5,925 nt of DNA, from positions 1 to 5,925 of the forward strand of contig JALSNT010000002.1 in NCBI GenBank assembly GCA_026986885.1. Direction: 5' to 3'. The position numbers and the translations under genes are program-made. The notes under the pieces were generated by a model. It saw nothing but the letters and a program-made list of their open reading frames with translations. It searched no databases and had not been told where the DNA came from. How positions within the stretch are numbered: the first letter of the stretch is position 1; the number at the start of each line of letters is the position of its first letter. Positions 1 through 5,925 of the stretch are shown here, piece after piece. The DNA comes from Desulfobulbaceae bacterium (lineage in GTDB: Bacteria; Desulfobacterota; Desulfobulbia; Desulfobulbales; Desulfobulbaceae).

Positions 1-583
1 CGGCAAGATCAATGGTTATGCGCATGGGTAGTGTACAGGGAACCCGGGTGCCGATGCGAATGACCTCAATGGAGGGAATTTTTTTTAATCGGCTGAGGAT
101 ATATTCAAGTTTATGGTCGGCAAGAAGCAGCGGGTCACCGCCGGAAAGAAGGACTTCTCTTATTTTCGGTGTTTTTTGCAGGTAGGTAAAACCCGCTTCA
201 AGGCTTTCTTCATTGATTGCCATTTTCGACGTGCCGACTTTCCGTTTTCGTGTGCAAAAGCGGCAGTACATGGCGCATTCATTGCAAACAAGAAACAGGG
301 CACGGTCCGGATACTTGTGTACCAGGTTCGGCACCGGGCTTAATCGCTCTTCCGCCAGGGGATCAATCATTCCCATCTTATCATCAAGTTCCCTGATGTC
401 CGGTACGGCCTGTTTGTACAGGGGCGTGCCGTTTTTTTGTATCAGGTCAAGATAATAGGGATTGATGCGCAAAGGATAGATCGCCGCGACCCGGCTGATT
501 TCCTCGGAGTCGCATCCCAGGCAGCGACCAAGTTCCTCTGCCGAGATTATGCTGTTTTTCAGAAGATTTTGCCAGCTTGTCAT
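1..583 (-). CDS. kamA: KamA-family radical SAM aminomutase (lysine 2,3-aminomutase-like), N-terminal part
   Basis: The first 194 residues are visible; the gene runs off the left edge, so the C-terminal half is missing. The family uses a [4Fe-4S] cluster, S-adenosylmethionine and pyridoxal phosphate to move an amino group between adjacent carbons of an amino acid in the cytoplasm. The radical SAM triad CxxxCxxC is at C103, C107 and C110, within CNECAMYCRFCTRKRKVG. The SAM-binding SGGDP motif is at 147-151, preceded by VLL, and a RIGTRVP segment follows at 176-182. The upstream segment SPVPNLVHKYPDRALFLV is also typical of lysine 2,3-aminomutase. R112 of CTR matches the substrate-contacting arginine of clostridial lysine aminomutase. 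The CTRKR stretch differs from the CFRRH of the EF-P modifying enzyme EpmB, so EpmB is less likely. The residues that decide the substrate (lysine, glutamate or other) and the PLP lysine lie outside the window. ATG at 583-581 is the only plausible start, because a stop (TAG, 607-605) lies just upstream in frame; its ribosome binding site (ACAGG) is weak. Confidence 0.9.
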   Translation of the reverse strand, partial: MTSWQNLLKNSIISAEELGRCLGCDSEEISRVAAIYPLRINPYYLDLIQKNGTPLYKQAVPDIRELDDKMGMIDPLAEERLSPVPNLVHKYPDRALFLVCNECAMYCRFCTRKRKVGTSKMAINEESLEAGFTYLQKTPKIREVLLSGGDPLLLADHKLEYILSRLKKIPSIEVIRIGTRVPCTLPMRITIDLA

Positions 584-625
584 TGCCTGTCTCTTGGGAG
601 AGTGCTACAAGAAAAGAGATAAACG

Positions 626-642
626 GTTCTTGCGGGAAGAAC
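626..642. promoter_or_regulatory. 17-bp near-palindrome in the divergent intergenic region; operator candidate
   Basis: GTTCTT (626-631) and AAGAAC (637-642) are perfect inverted arms around GCGGG, and the inner C633/G635 also pairs. It lies in the 102-bp gap between the divergent kamA-like gene and the malic enzyme gene, about 44 bp upstream of the latter's ATG, where a regulator could act on both. I could not identify convincing -35/-10 boxes around it, and no regulator gene is in the window. It could equally be a short mRNA hairpin or chance. Confidence 0.3.
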
Positions 643-685
643 TTATTATTTCTCATGTCCCACCATCACCAGGGGAGTATACGAA

Positions 686-2422
686 ATGTCAGAAAATTCT
701 GCTATCTTCAAATATGACGAGTATGGTAATACCCGGGAAATCTATGTGTATGATTCCGGCACAAGTATCCACGGAAATTCCTTTATCAACAAGGGAACGG
801 CATTTACCTTTGAAGAGCGTCGTCGGCTCGGACTTATTTCCATGCTGCCTCCTGCAACCAGAAGTCTTGAGGATCAGGTGGAAAACAGTCGCTACAAGGT
901 GGAAAACAAAAACAGTGATATTGAACGATTTATCTATATCCGTTCCCTGTTTGACCGTAATGTCACCCTGGCGCACGCCCTGATACGCAGTGATATCGCC
1001 CGTTATATGTCCATTATCTACACCCCCACGGTCGGCCTGGCCTGCCGCCATTTTTCTTCCATGTTTCGCTCTGCCAACGGCCTGCATTTTTATCCGGGCA
1101 ATATCGAATATGCCGAGGACGTATTGCGCAGGTTTCAGACCCGGGATATCCGGGTGGCCGTGGTGACCGATAACCAGGGGATCCTCGGGATTGGCGATCA
1201 GGGGGCCGGCGGTATTGCCATTTGTGTCGGCAAGCTGATGCTGTATACCCAGGGTGCCGGCATCGCGCCGTGGCATTGTCTGCCGATTTCCCTTGACGTG
1301 GGCACTGATAATCAGGATCTTCTTAATGATGATGAATATCTTGGCTGGCGGCATCCAAGAATCAAGGGAGAGGAGTATATCAATTTTGTCCAGCGGTTTG
1401 CCCGCGCCTTCCGCCACGTTTTTCCCAATGCCCTCTGCCAGTGGGAGGATTTTTCCAAACAGAATGCCTTTGCCATTCGCGATGCCTATCTCCATGACCT
1501 GATATCTTTCAATGATGACATCCAGGGTACCGGTGCTGTTGCCCTGGCCGGAATTCTTACTGCCATGCGCATCAAGAAAGAACAACTGAAAGATCAGGTG
1601 TATCTGATCCATGGTGCCGGTGCCGGCGGGATTGGTATTGCCGAGCAGATAAAGACTGCTCTTGTGGAAGAGGGAATGACCGGGGAAGAAGCAAGGGCCA
1701 GGATTTTCACTTTGGATTCAAGGGGGTTGGTGACCACGGATCGTGAACTGCTGCCCTATAAGGAAAAGTTTGCCAAGGATCCGGCCACATTGGAATGGTT
1801 CAGGGAGGACAGTGACCGCAGCCTGGAAAAGGTGGTGAAAAAGGCGGGGATAACCGTATTGATCGGTACCTCCGGCCAGGCCGGATGTTTCAGTCATGAG
1901 GTGGTTGACTCGGTCATGGAAAATTCGGAGCGGCCGGTCATCATGCCCCTTTCCAATCCAACCGACCATGCCGAGGCCATTCCCGCCGATATATATAGAT
2001 GGACGAATGGACGGGCTCTTGTGGCCACCGGTTCACCGTTTCCTGATGTTGAATATGGGGGACAAACATTTAGGGTCGGTCAGTCTAATAATGTTTTTGT
2101 TTTTCCCGGTATAGGGCTTGGCACTCTGGCATCCGGTGCCAGCGAGGTTAAACCTGAATTTTTTACGGCGGCCGCAAAGGCTGTAGCCGGATCAGTTACA
2201 GCTGAAGAACTGCGGCGGGGAGCACTGCTGCCCGAGGTTACCACCCTTTCCGAGGTCAGCCTCAAGGTGGCCCAGGCCGTCGGCGAATCGGCCATTAAAC
2301 TCGGGGTTAGCAGAAATTGTGCATTTTCCACCTTTCAGCACCAGAACGACCCCACGCGCTTAAAGGAGCTTATTCGCAAATTACGCTGGACTCCGGATTA
2401 TTTGCCGTTGGTTGCCATGTAA
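686..2422 (+). CDS. maeA: Malic enzyme, long (MaeA/SfcA-type) form
   Basis: This 578-residue cytoplasmic enzyme would oxidatively decarboxylate malate to pyruvate and CO2 with reduction of NAD(P). Its length matches the long bacterial/eukaryotic malic enzymes (about 550-600 residues). It lacks the phosphotransacetylase-like tail of MaeB. The malic domain carries the YTPTVG motif with the catalytic tyrosine Y112, the conserved ILGIGDQGAGG segment (166-176) and catalytic lysine K183 in VGKL. Metal ligands are E254 and D255 (WEDF) and D278 in FNDDIQGT. The C-terminal NAD(P)-binding domain has the GAGAGG loop (310-315), ending in acidic D344, followed by PLSNPT (421-426) and ATGSPF (447-452). Start choice: ATG at 686 is preceded by AGGGGAG (671-677), 8 nt upstream. 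Two points are unusual. G165 stands where E. coli MaeA and human ME2 have the malate-binding arginine of GERILG. S345 and K359 resemble NADP-dependent enzymes, so cofactor preference is unresolved. The gene is just upstream of, and co-directional with, the dctPQM transporter genes, which fits use of imported malate. Confidence 0.95.
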   Translation: MSENSAIFKYDEYGNTREIYVYDSGTSIHGNSFINKGTAFTFEERRRLGLISMLPPATRSLEDQVENSRYKVENKNSDIERFIYIRSLFDRNVTLAHALIRSDIARYMSIIYTPTVGLACRHFSSMFRSANGLHFYPGNIEYAEDVLRRFQTRDIRVAVVTDNQGILGIGDQGAGGIAICVGKLMLYTQGAGIAPWHCLPISLDVGTDNQDLLNDDEYLGWRHPRIKGEEYINFVQRFARAFRHVFPNALCQWEDFSKQNAFAIRDAYLHDLISFNDDIQGTGAVALAGILTAMRIKKEQLKDQVYLIHGAGAGGIGIAEQIKTALVEEGMTGEEARARIFTLDSRGLVTTDRELLPYKEKFAKDPATLEWFREDSDRSLEKVVKKAGITVLIGTSGQAGCFSHEVVDSVMENSERPVIMPLSNPTDHAEAIPADIYRWTNGRALVATGSPFPDVEYGGQTFRVGQSNNVFVFPGIGLGTLASGASEVKPEFFTAAAKAVAGSVTAEELRRGALLPEVTTLSEVSLKVAQAVGESAIKLGVSRNCAFSTFQHQNDPTRLKELIRKLRWTPDYLPLVAM

Positions 2423-2514
2423 ATTGAAAAAAGAGCAGTTTTTTTATGGCAGCAATCGCCAGGTAATGTATAAGAAATTAGAGATGATTTCGATGTATCC
2501 ACCTGTGAAGAATT

Positions 2515-3600
<1,086 letters not shown>

Positions 3601-3746
3601 CTAACGATAGCGTGGTAAAAACTTGAGTTACAGCCAAGTGTATGTCGGAACGGTTCATTACATAGTATACATCTACCTTCGGATGCTCACCTGTATCTTT
3701 AATTTTTTACGGATTCGTTAATAATAAGTATCTGTTTGTTTTTTTC

Positions 3747-3780
3747 GGGGTCGCGCCTTGCAGGGAGCGGCCCCTTTTTT
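3747..3780 (+). terminator. Rho-independent terminator between dctP and dctQ
   Basis: GGGGTCGC (3747-3754) pairs with GCGGCCCC (3767-3774), an 8-bp stem with one G-T wobble. The 12-nt loop can form an inner CCT/AGG pairing. Six Ts follow directly (3775-3780). It ends 15 nt before the dctQ ATG and lies in the dctP-to-dctQ direction. The likely role is partial termination, giving abundant dctP-only mRNA with some read-through into dctQM. Full termination would require a separate dctQ promoter, for which there is almost no room downstream of the hairpin. Confidence 0.85.
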
Positions 3781-3784
3781 CACA

Positions 3785-3789
3785 AGAGG
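3785..3789 (+). promoter_or_regulatory. Ribosome binding site that fixes the dctQ start
   Basis: AGAGG lies 6 nt before the ATG at 3796. The frame remains open upstream to a TTG at 3736, but that start has no good ribosome binding site and its 20 extra codons would be read through the terminator hairpin. The ATG at 3796 is therefore preferred. Confidence 0.75.
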
Positions 3790-3795
3790 TCTTGT

Positions 3796-4338
3796 ATGTT
3801 ACGTCTTCTCAATAGAACGGAAGAGGCAGTTATCTGCCTGTTGCTGACTTTGACGACTTTGCTGGTTTTTGTCGATGTTATCATGCGTTTCGGATTCGAT
3901 AGCGGCTTTATGTGGACCCAGGAACTGACCCTGCACATGTCGGCCTGGTTTGTCCTCTTCGGTGCTTCCTATGGTATTAAAACAGGATCCCATATCGGTG
4001 TGGATGCCTTTGTCAAGTTGTTTCCCCGAGCCGGCCGCCGCTTTTTGTCGGCCATCGGCTGCCTGCTGGCATTGATATATTGCGGGCTTATCCTGTACGG
4101 CAGCTGGATTTATCTTGGCAAGGTCAAGCGGATCGGTATTGAGCTTGAAGACCTGCCCATACCTGCTTGGATTGCCCATGGAATGTTGATCGTCGGCTTT
4201 ACCTTTCTCAGTATCAGAATCGCCATACTCCTGTGGGATATCATCACCAATAAGGCCGACGGCTTTCGCTACGCCAATGAGGCTGACGACAGTATGGAAC
4301 TTGTCGAGGAATTAAAAGGGGAGGGACTTGAGTTATGA
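3796..4338 (+). CDS. dctQ: TRAP transporter small membrane subunit DctQ
   Basis: This 180-residue inner-membrane protein pairs with DctM to form the translocation complex that receives substrate from DctP. Four hydrophobic helices are visible, at about 11-30, 44-62, 85-105 and 127-147, the standard DctQ topology. Family features include VDVIMR (26-31) at the end of helix 1, the W40-T-Q-E43 motif before helix 2, and the GSHIGVD loop (64-70) after it. The C-terminal tail (about 151-180) is acidic and presumably cytoplasmic. The last codons overlap the dctM start by ATGA, indicating translational coupling. It sits 195 bp after dctP, beyond the intrinsic terminator. Small TRAP subunits diverge strongly, so the assignment rests on topology, these motifs and gene position together. 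Confidence 0.93.
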   Translation: MLRLLNRTEEAVICLLLTLTTLLVFVDVIMRFGFDSGFMWTQELTLHMSAWFVLFGASYGIKTGSHIGVDAFVKLFPRAGRRFLSAIGCLLALIYCGLILYGSWIYLGKVKRIGIELEDLPIPAWIAHGMLIVGFTFLSIRIAILLWDIITNKADGFRYANEADDSMELVEELKGEGLEL

Positions 4339-5732
4339 CGACTGCAGCCCTGTTTTTTTTACTTTTCACCTGCATGCTGCTGGGCATGCCCATTGCCCTT
4401 GCCCTTGGTTTTTCAAGTATTACAACAATTTTATTTTTCTCGCAGGATTCTCTGGCTTCGATAGCCTTAAAACTCTTTGAGGCGTTATCCGAGCACTATA
4501 CCCTGCTGGCCATCCCGTTTTTTATTCTTTCATCGGCATTTCTCTCCACCGGGGGTGTGGCCAGGCGAATCATTCGTTTTGCCCTGAGCCTGGTCGGGCA
4601 TATACGTGGCGGTATGGCCATGGCCTCGGTCATGGCATGCATGATCTTTGCCGCTGTCTCCGGCTCTTCTCCGGCCACGGTTGCCGCCATCGGCAGTATT
4701 GTTATTGTCGGCATGGTCAAGGCCGGATACCCGGAGAGTTTTGCCGCCGGCGTCATCACCAACGCCGGTACCCTGGGGATTCTGATTCCCCCGTCCATCG
4801 TTATGCTGGTATATGCCGCCGCCACTGAGGTTTCGGCGGCCAGGATGTTCATGGCCGGATTCCTGCCCGGTCTGCTTATGGGCCTGATCTTGATGATTGC
4901 CATCTATATAACTGCCCGGGTAAAAAAGATACCGGCCCAGCCATGGAACGGATTTAGTGAGATTGTCAGCTCAGGGGTGGCTGCATTAGGCGGCTTAATG
5001 CTGATTATCATTGTTCTTGGTTCCATTTACGGGGGGATTGCCAGTCCGACGGAAGCGGCTGCTGTCTCAGCGGTGTACGCCTTTGCCGTAGCGGTTTTTG
5101 GCTATCGTGATATCGGACCGCTGAAAGATGTGCCATGGAAAAAGGAAGGAGAGAGTAATGGATCTGCATTCTTTCGTAATTCCGGTCAGATAATACTGGC
5201 TATTCCCAAGTGCATAACCGATAAAGACGTGAACAAGGTAATACTGGATGCCTCCAAGGTCTCCATTATGCTGCTTTTTATTATCGCCAATGCCATGCTC
5301 TTTGCCCATGTGCTGACCACGGAACGTATCCCCCATCATCTGGCTGAACTGATCGTTCACTGGGGACTGCCGCCTTGGGGATTTCTGGTTGTCGTCAACC
5401 TGCTCCTGCTCGCCGCCGGTAATTTCATGGAACCTTCGGCAATTCTTTTGATCATGGCGCCGATCCTCTTTCCCATTGCCCTGAAACTGGGCATAGATCC
5501 CATTCACCTGGGCATTATCATGGTCGTCAACATGGAAATCGGTATGCTGACTCCACCAGTGGGGCTGAACCTGTTTGTGACCGCAGGTATCACCGGCCAT
5601 TCAATCGGCTGGGTTATAAAAGCGGCGCTGCCATGGTTGTTGTTACTGCTGTTCTTTTTGATTATAATTACCTATGTGCCGCAGGTATCGCTGTTTCTGC
5701 CTGAATTTCTGGATAAATTACACGGTTATTAG
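4335..5732 (+). CDS. dctM: TRAP transporter large membrane subunit DctM (long form)
   Basis: This 465-residue inner-membrane protein is the ion-coupled transport subunit that moves the C4-dicarboxylate delivered by DctP. It has roughly a dozen hydrophobic segments. Conserved DctM stretches are GMPIALALG (17-25), AIPFFILSSAF (59-69), SGSSPATVAAIGS (109-121), GTLGILIPPSIVMLVYA (145-161), SPTEAAAV (237-244), MEPSAILLIMAPILFPI (365-381) and GMLTPPVGLNLF (403-414). Common DctM proteins are about 425-440 residues; the extra length here is a hydrophilic insert at about 265-298, between GPLKDVP and KDVNKVILDASK. I believe related long DctM proteins exist in other proteobacteria, so this is probably a subfamily feature and not a lesion. 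The ATG at 4335 overlaps the dctQ stop; a G-rich ribosome binding site (GGGGAGGG, 4318-4325) lies 9 nt upstream inside dctQ. An out-of-frame Shine-Dalgarno and ATG occur inside the insert. Confidence 0.96.
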   Translation: MTTAALFFLLFTCMLLGMPIALALGFSSITTILFFSQDSLASIALKLFEALSEHYTLLAIPFFILSSAFLSTGGVARRIIRFALSLVGHIRGGMAMASVMACMIFAAVSGSSPATVAAIGSIVIVGMVKAGYPESFAAGVITNAGTLGILIPPSIVMLVYAAATEVSAARMFMAGFLPGLLMGLILMIAIYITARVKKIPAQPWNGFSEIVSSGVAALGGLMLIIIVLGSIYGGIASPTEAAAVSAVYAFAVAVFGYRDIGPLKDVPWKKEGESNGSAFFRNSGQIILAIPKCITDKDVNKVILDASKVSIMLLFIIANAMLFAHVLTTERIPHHLAELIVHWGLPPWGFLVVVNLLLLAAGNFMEPSAILLIMAPILFPIALKLGIDPIHLGIIMVVNMEIGMLTPPVGLNLFVTAGITGHSIGWVIKAALPWLLLLLFFLIIITYVPQVSLFLPEFLDKLHGY

Positions 5733-5793
5733 CCGGAATATTTCACAAGCGGCCTGCGACCTTTGTAAAATCTGCGGGCTAAATCTGATGACC

Positions 5794-5824
5794 AGACAAC
5801 GGGCAACCGTGCCGCCCGTTGTCT
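5794..5824 (+). terminator. Strong hairpin after dctM, possible weak terminator
   Basis: AGACAACGGGC (5794-5804) and GCCCGTTGTCT (5814-5824) form a perfect 11-bp stem with a 9-nt loop, about 60 nt past the dctM stop. The stem is followed by TTGCCCGTC and not a T tract, so Rho-independent termination would be inefficient. It may protect the 3' end of the dctQM mRNA, or act as a leader element of the UspA-family gene that starts 29 nt further on. Confidence 0.55.
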
Positions 5825-5831
5825 TGCCCGT
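5799..5831 (+). promoter_or_regulatory. Alternative pairing that competes with the post-dctM hairpin
   Basis: ACGGGCAA (5799-5806) is the exact reverse complement of TTGCCCGT (5824-5831). Its left strand overlaps the left arm of the 11-bp hairpin, so the two helices cannot form together. The 8-bp alternative is weaker and would enclose a 17-nt loop. It ends 21 nt before the start codon of the next gene. It could be a simple attenuator-like switch or a by-product of local repetition; no known riboswitch family is recognised. Confidence 0.3.
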
Positions 5832-5852
5832 CAATAAGTCATGGAGATTACC

Positions 5853-5925
5853 ATGTCCACCTTGCCTGAAATAAAAAAAATTCTGTACGTAACGGATCTG
5901 GGAAAACACACCCGCCCGGTGTTTC
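5853..5925 (+). CDS. Universal stress protein (UspA) family, N-terminal fragment
   Basis: Only the first 24 codons are in the window: MSTLPEIKKI followed by LYVTDLGKHTRPVF, cut by the right edge. The pattern KKILYVTDLG...RPVF matches the first beta strand and nucleotide-contacting aspartate (D15) of UspA-domain proteins, whose usual start is KILxATDxS. These cytoplasmic proteins bind ATP or AMP in many cases. ATG at 5853 has GGAG (5843-5846) 6 nt upstream. UspA-family genes are known next to TRAP transporters; TeaD, encoded beside the ectoine transporter TeaABC of Halomonas elongata, binds ATP and modulates that transporter. A similar role here is inference. The fragment is too short to exclude another Rossmann-like fold. 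Confidence 0.75.
   Translation, partial: MSTLPEIKKILYVTDLGKHTRPVF

Noticed and set aside
447..656. Minus-strand open frame overlapping the start of the kamA-like gene
   Set aside because: It is in a different frame from the radical SAM protein, whose own start at 583 and motifs are clear; the 69-residue product is not recognisable.
689..1612. Long minus-strand open frame (307 codons) opposite the malic enzyme gene
   Set aside because: It lies wholly antisense to a well-supported enzyme with intact motifs, has no recognisable protein features, and is explained by the codon use of the sense gene.
2427..2445. A6-GAGCAG-T7 just after the malic enzyme stop, as a terminator
   Set aside because: The stem would be only A-U pairs with no GC core, too weak to call a terminator.
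3621..3671. Small inverted repeats in the dctP-dctQ gap (ACTTG/CAAGT, TGTAT/ATACA)
   Set aside because: Five-base arms in AT-rich sequence are expected by chance.
3736..3795. Upstream TTG start for dctQ giving a 20-residue extension
   Set aside because: The extra codons run through the terminator hairpin and do not resemble DctQ; the ATG at 3796 has a proper ribosome binding site.
5136..5160. Programmed frameshift in dctM at TGG-AAA-AAG next to a Shine-Dalgarno
   Set aside because: Only five As are present, the Shine-Dalgarno is downstream of the slippery codons and not upstream, and the zero frame encodes a complete normal DctM C-terminus.
5067..5600. Minus-strand open frame (177 codons) opposite dctM
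   Set aside because: The product is His/Gln/Asp-rich with no domain pattern, a typical shadow of a hydrophobic membrane protein gene.

Overview
The window is a mid-GC, gene-dense bacterial segment. It reads as a C4-dicarboxylate (malate-type) uptake and utilisation locus. The gene order and protein types (long-form malic enzyme, DctPQM TRAP transporter with a long DctM, adjacent UspA-family gene, KamA-family radical SAM enzyme) suggest a Gram-negative proteobacterium or Desulfobacterota-like anaerobe. That placement is an inference from protein style only; there is no rRNA or other marker here.

Layout. On the minus strand, positions 583 down to 1 carry the N-terminal 194 residues of a KamA-family radical SAM aminomutase, cut by the left edge. 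A 102-bp divergent intergenic region with a 17-bp near-palindrome separates it from a complete plus-strand malic enzyme (686-2422). A 179-bp leader with CCGG-containing repeats and two competing hairpins precedes dctP (2602-3600), the periplasmic solute-binding protein. A 195-bp gap follows and ends in a clear intrinsic terminator just before dctQ (3796-4338), the small membrane subunit. dctQ overlaps dctM (4335-5732), the large membrane subunit, by ATGA. After dctM there is an 11-bp perfect hairpin with an alternative pairing partner, then the first 24 codons of a UspA-family protein (5853 onward), cut by the right edge.

How the genes fit together. DctP would capture a C4-dicarboxylate in the periplasm and DctQM would import it using an ion gradient. 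The malic enzyme would decarboxylate imported malate to pyruvate with production of reduced nicotinamide cofactor. The UspA-family protein may be a nucleotide-binding partner or regulator of the transporter, as TeaD is for the TeaABC TRAP system. The terminator between dctP and dctQ fits the usual need for more binding protein than membrane subunits. The KamA-like gene is divergent and has no obvious metabolic link to the rest.

I see no mobile element, CRISPR array, tRNA or rRNA, and no clear evidence of an undescribed system. The points most worth checking are in the non-coding regions (two sets of mutually exclusive hairpins, and the terminator inside the TRAP operon) and in the malic enzyme active site, where the arginine of the GERILG motif is replaced by glycine and the cofactor-discriminating positions look NADP-like.
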